Source: Filosporella fistucella
Taxonomy: Eukaryota > Ascomycota > Leotiomycetes > Helotiales
NCBI GenBank assembly: GCA_030077755.1
Contig: JAQJZZ010000020.1
Span: forward strand, 434,001-498,000
Length of the DNA stretch: 64,000 nt
Direction of reading: 5' to 3'
The notes below the pieces were generated by a model. The model was not told the origin of the DNA. It saw nothing but the letters and a program-made list of their open reading frames with translations, and searched no databases. Positions 1 to 10,700 of the stretch are shown here, piece by piece. A program made the position numbers and the translations under genes. Position 1 is the stretch's first letter. Every line of letters starts with the position of its first letter.

Positions 1-1301
1 TTGGTGCCTGTGGCAATTGATCAGCTTGTCAAACAATTGGCAAAATGAAGATGATCGGCTACGGCGATCTCGTTGAATATGACCCTTGTGAAGTAGAGAT
101 AAATGATGGAGAGACTGCAACGAGACATTGACATCTTGATATGTGATATTGTTGTTGTTGTTGTTGTTCAATATGCTTACGCGACATGAAGTGGAGCGAA
201 TTGTCATTGACATTTTGGATCGGCAAAGCTGGTGGTCGTTTTCCGGGTGCCGAGACAGACTGCGGCATTTGCGGGATGTACCTGGTCTAGGCTGAAGCTC
301 GAGATCATCAAAAGGGGAAACAGAAGATGAAAAAAGAACCTTGAATCTTGCTCATTGAAATACATCAGCTTTCGCAAGCCAGCTACACAAGAGATAAGGT
401 AGATGCAACGCAATCTGGAGATCATTTTCATCTGTTACGAAAATTGCAAGCGTAAAATACCTTCAACAAGGTTTTGGTGTGCAGCTCCAGCGGCTGAGAT
501 GTGCTTCTGAAACATTTCACATCCATTAGCGCCTTCGAGTCAACCTCCACTCTAGTGCCAATAGATTTTCTCAACAGCCGAGATTTTCACCCTTGACACA
601 GGAGAAAAAGGTAAGATCTTACCAAGTAATTGCATGAGTTCCCAACTTCTTGGTCTCTTGGAATTGTCATTCATAGATCCTCATTTGTTGAAATAAAGTG
701 GAAGGCTGTTGTTTATCTATTGCTTACTCGTGTGGCCAATATGTTGCCAATAACGCTGAGACTGACAAGTGTTGATTGATTTTCACCATCTTTGTATCTC
801 CGTTTGAGGCTCTCTAGAAGTGGGATTTTATCTTCAGAGCCCTTGTTCTGGAGTTACCCCGTTGCTCCAAGTGTCCGAGGGTATCTCCGTATCGCCTCCT
901 CTTTCCCCAAAAGCTCGGTCATTTTGGACAAGTTTCCAATGTTTCCACGCATCAGTTTCGTTTGGTCGTTGCGAAGATGCGGTGAAAAGTGTGAGAAGAT
1001 GGCTTGGCTACAGGAGTGTAGTTGATTCTGCAGCAAGTGCAAGGTAATCGCTACTTGAGTTCAGACAGGGAAAGGACAAACGATACGCTGATACTTAGCT
1101 ACCTTTTTGTGGCTATCTTTAAGCTCTATGCAGCAAAAGCTATTTGAACATCTCTTTCCCGAAGCCTCCATATTTCGAATTATCATGTTCCACATCTGAT
1201 CTTGTTCTTCCAAGCTTTCGCCCTGTTGGTAAACGGCATTCTACACATAATCCCCCTCTCTTGCACGTTTATTCTATCCGTCGTATATCCAAGCCGCAGC
1301 C
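1..1301. other. Left-edge non-coding stretch and promoter of the ENA-type ATPase gene
   Basis: I see no convincing gene here. Open frames on both strands are short and lack recognisable motifs. A (TTG)n microsatellite lies at about 149-168. The last few hundred bases, pyrimidine-rich just before the start codon at 1302, should contain the promoter and 5' UTR of the downstream ATPase gene. Confidence 0.5.
149..168. repeat. (TTG)n trinucleotide microsatellite
   Basis: An uninterrupted run of about six to seven TTG units. On the minus strand it would encode a short glutamine tract, but no supported gene surrounds it. Confidence 0.85.
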
Positions 1302-4300
1302 ATGATGGGAAGCGATAAAAAAGCCAGCTCCACAGTCGACATTGAGTATGGAGACAGTGGATCGTCGACATTGGCTGAGAAGCCTCATACTATGAGTGCA
1401 TCTCAAATTATTGACAAGCTCTCTACTCACGGTCGAGATGGTCTCTCTGCTGACGAAGCCGCTGGACGTCTTCGTGCTTATGGCAAGAATGCTCTTGATG
1501 ATGGACCGGGTGTCCAACCAATTAAGATCCTCATTAATCAAATTGCCAATGCTATGATGCTGGTAGGTTATTCGCAAATTCTACGGACCATAAGCAAGCC
1601 TGCTTCGCTAAAGAGCTTATCATGCTGATATCTCGTCCAGGTCTTAACCATGGCAATGGTTGTGAGTTTTGCTATCAAGTCATGGATAGAGGGAGGAGTC
1701 ATCACCCTGGTCATCATCCTCAATATTGTCGTCGGCTTCTTTCAAGAATATGCTGCAGAAAAGACTATGGGCGCTCTTAAGGCACTTGGATCTCCTAATG
1801 CACAAGTAATTCGCAATGGCGAGTCTAGCTTGATTCCTTCGGCTGATCTAGTTCCGGGGGACCTCGTTGAGTTGTCCACAGGAAACATTATTCCTGCTGA
1901 TGTTCGGTACGCGAATTCAATCTATATTTTCTCCATTTATGCAGAGATAGTTTACTAAATCCGTCAAATCCAGTCTTATCGAAGCAACTAATTTCGAGAC
2001 GGATGAGGCACTGCTCACCGGGGAATCCCTTCCAGTCTCAAAAGTGGTAGATGCTGTGTTTGACGAGGACACCGGTCCAGGTGATCGATTGAATCTTGCA
2101 TACAGTTCTTCTACCGTCACGAAAGGTAGAGCGAAAGGCATAGTTGTTTCCACAGTAAGTTCGCAAACCTTCTTGGTCATCTTCATGAAGCTAATGGTTC
2201 AGGGAATGAGCACGGAAATAGGTTCTATTGCAACTGCACTACGTGATGGCAACAACAAAGTCCGCAAGCCGCATGTCTCCAAGAATGGAAAAGTCAAATC
2301 CTATCGTTATGTCGAAGCTTGGGCACTTACAAGTACTGATGCTCTTGGCCGCTTCATGGGAGTCAATGTCGGCACTCCGCTGGCACGAAAACTGTCAAAG
2401 CTTGCGATCCTTCTTTTTATTATCGCCCTGATCTGCGCTGTGATTGTTGAAGCAGCTAATGGTTTTTCTGGTGCTAATGAAGTTGTCATTTATGCCGTGG
2501 CCACAGGACTAAGCATGATCCCTGCCTCTCTGATTGTTGTCCTTACCATTACCATGGCTGTAGGGACTAAAATTATGAGTCAAAGAAATGTTATCGTACG
2601 GAAGATGGACTCTCTCGAGGCTTTAGGCGCCGTCACAAACATTTGTTCGGATAAGACAGGAACTCTGACTCAAGGTGCGTTAATCATAAATCCAGTAAGA
2701 AACTACAGTTCTAATTCGACATTTAGGCCGCATGGTGGTGAAGAAGGCCTGGGTGGCCGCTACCGGGACTTACACAGTGGGCAATACCAATGAACCCTTC
2801 AATCCTGAAGTCGGTGAGATACATCTTCTGCCTGGAAATCCTCGAAATGAAAGCGCCGCACCAGTTGGAAATGAAAACCCAGATGGTTGGACCAAGTTCG
2901 ACGCTACAGATCCCAACTTCCTCAAATATCTGCAAATCGCTTCACTGGCGAACATCGCGCAAGTCGAAAAAGATGAGACTGGGAAATGGAAAGCACGAGG
3001 TGACCCTACCGAGATTGCCATCCAGGTTTTCGCTTCACGATTCGATCAGAATCGGAACACTCTCACAAGTGGAGAGAAGGCTGCGTGGAAGGAAATCGCC
3101 GAGTTCCCGTTTGACTCGGATTGCAAACGCATGTCTACAATCTATGCCGAATTAACGGAAACTGGTTATCAGCGACATGTATTCTCCAAAGGAGCCGTGG
3201 AAAGGATTTTACCCTGTTGCAAGACTATCCAATATCAAGGGAGCAAGGACCCAATTGCCATTTCGCAGGAGATGGAGCAGATCATCAATGCGAATGTCGA
3301 GACTCTCGCAAAACAAGGCCTCAGAGTCCTAGCATTCGCAAGCAAGGAGATTTCAGCCGATGTGGAAACTCATGGGGTTGACAGGGCTACTATTGAACAT
3401 AGCCTAACTCTGCGAGGACTCGTTGGTCTCTATGATCCTCCTCGTCCAGAGTCTGCCGGGGCAGTCAAAGGCTGCGAACGCGCTGGCATCGCCGTCCATA
3501 TGTTGACGTAAGTTCTGACTGATTTCCTCTCATGCTTCTCTGAAGCAGCAAATACTGACTCCAATATAGTGGAGACCATCCAAGCACTGCAGAAGCCATC
3601 GCTCGAACCATCGGTATTGTTCCAAATGCACAACAAATGAGTCTTCTCTCCGCCTCAGTCACCAGAAGTATGGTCATGACGGCTACACAATTCGACAAGC
3701 TATCTGACGAGCAAGTCGATGCTCTGCCTCAATTGCCCAAAGTTATCGCACGTTGTACACCCAACACCAAAGTGCGAATGATCGACGCTCTACATCGCCG
3801 CAACAAATTCTGCGCTATGACTGGTGATGGTGTAAATGATTCTCCTTCCCTAGCACGAGCAGACGTTGGAATTGCCATGGGTCAAGCTGGCTCCGATGTA
3901 GCAAAGGACGCAGCAGATATCGTACTTACAGATGACAACTTTGCATCTATCCTTAACGCTATCGAGGAAGGTAGAAGAATCTTTGATAACATCAAGAAGT
4001 TCGTATTGCATTTGCTAGCAGAAAACATCGCGCAGGCTTGTACTTTGCTCATTGGTCTCGCTTTCAAAGATGGCAGTGGTAATTCTGTCTTCCCACTTGC
4101 ACCAGTTGAGATTCTCTGGGTCATCATGGTGACGTCTGGTATGCCTGATATGGGACTCGGTATGGAAGTTGCTGCGCCTGATATCATGGACAGACCTCCT
4201 CACAATGTAAGTCAACCTTGTTGTCTTCTTACGTTACTCTGAGAACCTGAACTAACAATCGCTTTAGCTAAAACAAGGTGTCTTCACTCTCGAGGTCATG

Positions 4301-4901
4301 CTCGATATGGTTGTCTACGGCTTCTGGATGGCGAGCTTGTGTGTTGCATCTTTCGTTATAGTTGCATTTTGGTTCGGCGATGGTAATCTCGGGACCGGCT
4401 GCAACACATCATACAACGACTCTTGTGATCTAGTGTAAGTACATCACCTCAATTTTTCCCACTCACTCTAGACTCCATTCTAACTTATTTCCCAGATTCC
4501 GAGCCCGTGCCACAACTTTTGTCTGCCTCACCTGGTTCGCCCTCTTCCTAGCCTGGGAAATGGTAAACTTCCGTCGTTCTTTCTTCCGTATGCAGCCAAA
4601 AAGCACCCGATATTTCACCCAGTGGTACATCGATGTACGCCAGAATAGTTTCCTTTTCTGGTCCATCATCGCCGGCTTCGTAACTATTTTCCCTACCTTG
4701 TATATCCCGGTTCTCAATACAGTAGTGTTCAAACACAAGGGAATCACTTGGGAATGGGGAATCGTGTTTATTGAAAGTATTCTTTTCTTTGCGGGTTGCG
4801 AGGCTTGGAAGTGGGGAAAGAGAATCTTTTTTAGAAGACAGGCTAGGGGACAACAGGGTGTTGAAACCGGTGTCGTTGGTGCTACCAACGGTAGCGATTG
4901 A
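1302..4901 (+). CDS. ENA1: ENA-type Na+/K+-exporting P-type ATPase (subfamily IID)
   Basis: A plasma-membrane cation pump that exports Na+ (and K+) by ATP hydrolysis, giving salt and alkaline-pH tolerance. Eight exons close in frame to 1056 residues, the usual size: 1302-1562, 1641-1906, 1974-2154, 2203-2674, 2727-3507, 3570-4206, 4268-4434, 4496-4901. Landmarks seen: N-terminal cation-ATPase domain, first membrane pair near residues 80-125, actuator motif TGES near 190, phosphorylation motif DKTGTLT with Asp386, KGA in the nucleotide-binding domain, hinge motif GDGVND at about 739-744, and a C-terminal membrane bundle. The membrane sequence ending in a long insert before DKTGT fits fungal ENA pumps better than PMR1/PMC1 calcium pumps. 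All seven introns are 48-78 nt with GT/AG ends. Family assignment is strong; which ENA paralogue this is cannot be told from one window. Confidence 0.93.
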
Positions 4902-5705
4902 CAGGAGGGGTTCTTGGTGATGGTAGGGGCGGCAGTGGATGTGAAGGCAAGGACTGGATATGAAGAGGAGTGTATGGTTTTGGTGATGGTGGTGAATGCA
5001 AAAGTGATCGGATTCGGAGGGGAGAATGGTTGCGCAGATATGAGTAGAGGTGTAGAGAGTTTAGACAGATATAAACCTGACATTCATTTTGTTTTGCCAA
5101 ATCAGAACAGTTTTTTTCTTGAAATGGGAGCAATATTCGCAGGTTGAGCCAGAGTTTCAGAACCCGTCAATAAAATTCGACAGATAAGGGATAGGTGAAG
5201 CAATCTTACGGTGCTAAGTCGCTAGAATTCAGCCCTCAGTCCCCTAAGCTCCAATGAATGTGAAAGCTACAATTTTAGGGTACAGCATTCGAAATCGGTG
5301 GAGTCGCTTCATACTGCCTGTATGTTCTGAGACGATGAAATAGAATTGCCAAATGCTGGAAATCTTGTCAGAAGTTGGCGTCAGCCCAATTTACCATATC
5401 GCATGCACCATAGGGCCGAGTGGACAGCATTTTTCACACCTAACCCCTTCTTAGTGATCATATGCAGGAGCTGCGACCCCGAAAAACTTCAAAGCTTTGT
5501 TCAATGCCAAGAAATCTTAAGAGGTAGCCAAGTCTCGTTGAACATTTTGATGATATACAATTTCAACATTCCTTTCTTAACATCTCGTATGCCTTTTCTG
5601 GCTAGCAACCACATTCAGATTACGACATAGAAAACGTTGCACCCATCACATTTGAAGTCATTGGCCATGTTTTAAGCGGCTTTCATCAACACTTTCCATC
5701 ATTTG
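4902..5705. other. Intergenic region between the ATPase gene and a broken minus-strand gene
   Basis: Holds the 3' UTRs of two convergent genes. A long open frame running antisense to the last ATPase exon is a shadow. I see nothing else that I can support. Confidence 0.5.
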
Positions 5706-6745
5706 TTAGTTGATGATAGTCTTGGGTTGCTTGATAGCACTTTCCTTAGCACGCTTCGCCGCCGCAATAGCCGCGACCCACGAGGGATCAATAATGTCTT
5801 TGATTCGGTTGGAAAATGGTTCGTAGACTTCAATCACACTCTTGCGTATCTTGTCAAATTCAGATGCAACAGCTTCTCAGCTGAAGATGACACAACGAAA
5901 GTCTTCGGGCTGTGCTTGAACCGGAGTGTGTTCTCGGATCTCTTCGTCAAGAAGGGCCTGGACACGGACTTTGAGATATGTGATTTCGGCTATCTGATAA
6001 TCGTTAGAAATTGGAGTTATAGTGGTCACCAAACCATGTATAATACTCACTGATGCCTCGTACCTTGTCTCTCCGAAGTTCTCAATGCGGAAGAATCTAT
6101 TACGCATATTAAATTAAATGTCTGTTTCCACAATAGAGACTTCCAGAAACGCCATTTGGTAGTCAAAATGTAAAAGCAGAGAGTATGTATCTTCCGTTCA
6201 GTACCTGGTGGATAGCCTAGGTCTTTTGGGTTGTTTAGATTATAGCCAAGGCCGACGCAGTCCAGATTCCCCAACCCTTGATAGATATCCTTAAATTCTG
6301 GATATAGCTCTATCGCAGTGTAAAGAATACTTTCGACATATGGTACCGCAGTAATGTTGAGGATAGCCAGGGGCGACAATCTTCACCGATCTTCCTAGCT
6401 TTGGTTCTGAAGCGTGTCGTATATCATTCAGCGCCACCTTAACGACGTCCACAATCTTGTTGTCCGCCATCCACTTCCTCTGCTCACTAACCTTCTCAGT
6501 GGCGTCCCCCAAAAAGAGTTGAGGGCTTAATCAACAGTTCGTTTTGTAAGGAGGGAGCTCAAGAAGAAATTCGTCCACTCCGAAGTGGACTCGATCTTGC
6601 GTGCGTAGACGACTTCATTTGAGTTGGTGACATTCGCCGATGTTCTTTCCGAGGCTTAACACAATTCAAATCAGAGCAGGAGCTTACATGTAATCAAGGC
6701 CAAGGTTAATGCACAGTGCTATTTCAAATTAGATTATCAGAAAAT
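5706..6745 (-). pseudogene. Broken gene, possibly of the fungal Hsp70/actin-like ATPase family
   Basis: Minus-strand coding similarity runs as pieces in different frames. An N-terminal piece ends NLGLDYM before a GTAAG donor near 6690. Further pieces follow at about 6650-6540, 6500-6380, 6380-6230 and 6110-5880, and a C-terminal piece ends in PSWVAAIAAAKRAKESAIK before a stop at 5706. Normal-looking introns remain (for example around 6000-6050). The C-terminal piece is separated by an in-frame TGA at about 5877 from the preceding exon, and a stop plus frame change occur near 6530. The ...IDPSWVAA..AAKRAK ending resembles the end of fungal Hsp70-like ATPase-domain proteins, but I see no phosphate-loop motif, so the family is a guess. 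That it is broken is better supported than what it was. Confidence 0.45.
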
Positions 6746-8779
6746 TCTCAAGTGAGTTTTATCTCACAATATTCTTTGTCCATCGGAGATAGACTGAATG
6801 AGGGAAAAGTCAATTAAATACCCTTACTGAAGGCACGGAAGGTATCTGAATCCAGAGACCGTCAAGAACGGTACATTATAATCATTCCGCGAGCGTAACC
6901 AGTCTATCAATACTGGCATACTTAAACACGAATTTCAAATCCTAATTGCCATAAAACCGGTAACTATGCCTGCCTTGTGCTTTGTCATAAAATATTACGC
7001 AAAGATATGGGCTAGATTACTAAGAAAGCCCCATTCCCATTCGATGTTACAAAACAGGGCACAGTCAATGCAGGGATTGGAGAAGCTGCCAATATAGACA
7101 ATCCGACTTCGATCCCAATGCCCGACTGGCCTTCAAATTGCTATCCAAAACCAGCATTTGACGATGCCTCCGATGTAGCGCATGCGATTCTTTGCCGTAT
7201 AGCTATAGCAGTCAAATGACAGATTTTGTATGTTTCGTTCTCTGATATTATCTCTTTAGGCCTATGAATTTGTGTTGTGTTATCTTACTCTTTTCTTGGG
7301 ATATCTGGTGCTTTGGAATACTTGCTGCGCTGTTGAATCTGAACGAAATTTTGTCTTTTTGTCGCGAGTCCCCCAATATTGAGATAGCGCTTCTGAGGTC
7401 ATTTCACTCTTGAGGTGATGGAAAAATTTCGAGAGGTTGTCACCAAAAAGGAAAGATCCATCGAGCCACCATCATCGTCGTAGTCCCGAGTATGGTTTCC
7501 TCTTACTGTCGTCGTCGTTGACTGTGCCACTATCGCTATGATCTCCCTCCCCCGTTCCATGGACTTCAAATCATACACTCCACTTCGAAGCCTAAACCCT
7601 CATATCTACGAGTCTACAACCAAGAGAGAACAGACACCTCTTGTACCCACATGTCCTTTCCCATGGCCTGTGTACGCCTCTGACTTGCTCAAGTTATGGT
7701 ATTTATACCCACTCTACCACTCTTCCTTCCTATTCTCACCTTTCATTTTCTGCACCTAGATCTGAATCGATGGAAAGGTGAATCTCTTTAGCTTGATTTC
7801 ATTGAGTAGGCGTAGTTAAAATTTGCTTTAGACATTTGACAGGTGAAGATGTTAAAAGGTGAACATTTCAGTTCGAGACGAACTTCTCCCTCTGAATTAG
7901 GAAAGTGTTTGAAATTGAAGGGAGGATAAATTGAACAATGAGTATATAATCTCCCACCCTAACCTATTGTACAGCATAAATTTCCCAGCTGGTCTAGAAA
8001 ATAAAACGAGGCCGGGACCCGAGTGCATGGATGGCGTTATAGAGGAAACTTGGCGCTGTGGCTGATCATGTTGGAGCAAGGAGATGTTTTTCATAGCCAT
8101 AGTGATAAGTGTGGCCTTCATCAGGGTAATTAGGTCCTTGGGGAATTAGGGAAGGTTGTTTGTTATCAAAATCACAGTCGTCAACTTCATCAACTGTCGC
8201 CGACAATCTCGATTTCAACTCTGCAGACGATAGTCTTGAGATAGGAAGGAAGAAGGCATAAATGCCAAAACTTTGGCGATAATGTTAGGTGTCGACAGTA
8301 GAGAAATTCAAAAGAAATTCAAATTGAAAGCATACATCCTGCAGCAGGAATCCTGCAGAGGAAAAGTACACCAGAGTTTGAAGTTGAGCAAGCGCTTGCG
8401 TGAACCGAGCATGCAACAGTCTGATGTGGAAGAATTCATGTCATGTGACTTAAAAGTCCACCCAAGGGGCTATTTGTATAGCCTCGGAGGATATCATCTG
8501 AAAGTTGAGAGGCACTTGCTTCCAACTTTCCATAATGGGCAGCTGTCGAAAACACCCGGCGAGTTACGATTTTGCTTTCGATACAACGCAGGCACTGGAG
8601 TCACCAGCATTCACAAAGGAGAGGGTGGAAGACTCGAGAAGCTTCCCCACTCAGAGATCGAAAGCTATGTGATTAACTTTCTCAGGATACGATCGAGATT
8701 TATTTACATATCCGCAGCAGACCATAACGCCATTCCTCCACCAAGCCGCCATAAACGCCTTAGCTCCCATGGAAAACAT
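6746..8779. other. Two-kilobase intergenic stretch without a supported gene
   Basis: Frames are short and unlike proteins. A 233-codon plus-strand frame from 8273 to 8974 overlaps the LST8 3' exon antisense and was rejected. The segment around 7440-7760 is rich in C and T and could be a promoter or UTR, but I could attach it to no gene. Confidence 0.4.
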
Positions 8780-10014
8780 TTATCGAGCTTCGGAATAGTC
8801 GTTCAGCGCAACACAGACCAAACCTCGATGATGACCATTATATTGGCGGATGATTTGTTCGCTATGGAGTTCCCAGAGACGAGCATAGTGATCAGAGCAT
8901 GCAGTGACAAGATACGCACTATCGGCACTGAAAGCACAATCCCAGACCCAACGCTGGTGACCAGTGAGAGTTGACTCCAACTTGAATGGCTTAGGATTCT
9001 TTGGATCGGCCGGTGCTTGACCTGGTACTGGGACCATAGATTCCAAGTCCTTGACCTCCCAGATCTTCGCTGTGTGGTCAGCAGAGCAGGTGGCCAGGTG
9101 TTTGACATCAGGTGAGAGGAGGACCCGGGTGATGTAGTTTTCATGCGCCGAGAAGTGGGTGACTGGGACGAGAGTAGTTTTCTCCCGGTATTGAAGAAGG
9201 TGCCAAACATAGACATTTCCCTGTTAAAGTTAGAGAAAGAAATCCAAGCTGAGCTAGTGTTTGCTTACAGTGTTTGTACCCGCACACAGTGTTGAGCCGT
9301 CACTCGCAACAGTAACGCTGGCAACAGGAATATCCTCCTCTGGAATCAATTGGTGGGAGCAATTATTCTCAGCCAAGTCCCAAATACGAACACTTCCTCC
9401 TCGATCACAACTAATGATCTCTCCTTGGTTAGGATGGATCACAACGTCATTGACAGGACATCCGTGGGAGTAGCTGCGTTGGACAGAACCGCTACGAGTT
9501 TCCCAAATCTTAACAGTTCCATCTTCTGAGCTTGTAACCATCCATTTTCCCTCACAGTGGAATGCGACACCTGTTACGTTGCCAGTGTGTCCCTCGAAGG
9601 TCAAGAGAGGATTGGGGTTTGTCGATTTGATATCGTACAACTTCACGCTGTGATGGCCAGCAGCTGCAAGGAATCGCTTGTCGGGAGAGATACAGAGACG
9701 GTTGACTTGCGAATCGGAGTGTTGGATCGTGCGAGAGCATATGCCAGAAAGTGCCTCCCAGAAGCTGAAAGAGTCAGTATTGCTTTGCGATTCGCCTAAG
9801 TGTAACTCACCGAATGGTATGATCATAACCAGCTGTAATCAGAACACAAATCTCCTCGTTAGCAGCTGCCTCAAATCGGTAGGACATCTTGTGGATAACG
9901 CGCCGCAAAACAGGAGCAGGTAACGTGGTAGATGAGGGAAAGACCGAGGGTTAGAAGGCGCCTGAGATTCGGAAGAAGAGATGAGAACTCACCAGTGCAA
10001 AGTATTACGCTCAT
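8780..10014 (-). CDS. LST8: Lst8, WD40-repeat subunit of TOR complexes 1 and 2
   Basis: Lst8 binds the TOR kinase domain and is shared by TORC1 and TORC2. Four exons on the minus strand close in frame to 326 residues: 10014-9993, 9832-9811, 9764-9269, 9220-8780. The first two coding exons are only 22 nt each and encode MSVILCT and AGYDHTIR, the characteristic Lst8 start. Together with the third exon (FWEALSGICSRTIQH) they give a very recognisable N-terminus. WD repeats follow through the protein, with VKLYDI, VKIWETRSG, VRIWDL, VYVWHL, AKIWEV and ARLWEL closing successive blades. Length matches the family. The intron between the two micro-exons is 160 nt. A longer open frame beginning just upstream of the third exon is an intron read-through artefact. 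Confidence 0.95.
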
Positions 10015-10700
10015 ATTGACCTCGGCTACAATAGATTATTTATTGATAGCGAACATCGGCGTTACCGGCTCCGATATATATCCAGAATCCGTGTTGTTCA
10101 AATAGGTAAAAGCGAGAAGTCGCGCCCTCTGTCGCCCGTTGAGGAAATTCCCAGAATACTGACGTCTACACAGCAAATCAGCTCTGGCAGAAGCTAAGCC
10201 GAAGGCGGCAAATCAATGATCGTTCATTGGGCATCGGCAACCAATTGAGCCAGGTGGTATCCACTCGGTGCTGTGTTAGCTCACCGCTCTCGGGAAGACT
10301 TTGCTGCTTTGATCATAGCACGAGGCTGAAGCCTGTGTTCTTCAGCCCCACGTGCAAAATTCCAATTGGGGATTAGCGCGGCAAGAATTCAATGATATCA
10401 AAAAATCCCACCTGCACACGATTCCTTCTGCAAGAATATCGAGACAACACATCCTCCAAAACAGAATCGTGCCAGTTCTAATTGCAGACTGGTTTCGACT
10501 TCATTGAGGTTCTTGATATTCAATCAAACGGTCTAAGTTATTTCAGACTTGTTCGCGCGCTCTCTCTCTGCTGTTGCCTACCTGGCTTTTCTATTGATCC
10601 TCTGCATTGTAAGAGAGGACTTTGAATCGCACTTCACAGGTCTCACACAAAGGCTATTATTGCAAACTACTCGAGGAGCAAGGCTTCTACTGCTGCCAAT
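10015..10700. promoter_or_regulatory. Divergent intergenic region between LST8 and the 841-residue protein gene
   Basis: The two genes are transcribed away from each other, so both promoters must lie in these 686 bases. An AG-rich/TC-rich stretch and an N-terminal-like open frame at 10549-10788 are present, but the latter runs out of frame with the downstream gene. No specific site can be assigned. Confidence 0.5.

Noticed and set aside
4463..5083. 206-codon minus-strand frame
   Set aside because: Antisense to the last ATPase exon and its 3' UTR; Ser/Pro/Thr-rich shadow without motifs.
8273..8974. 233-codon plus-strand open frame
   Set aside because: Its 3' third is antisense to the last LST8 exon, it has no recognisable domain, and its composition reflects the opposite strand's coding sequence.
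8803..9216. 137-codon frame within LST8
   Set aside because: Alternative frame of the same strand as the LST8 exon; the WD-repeat frame is the conserved one.
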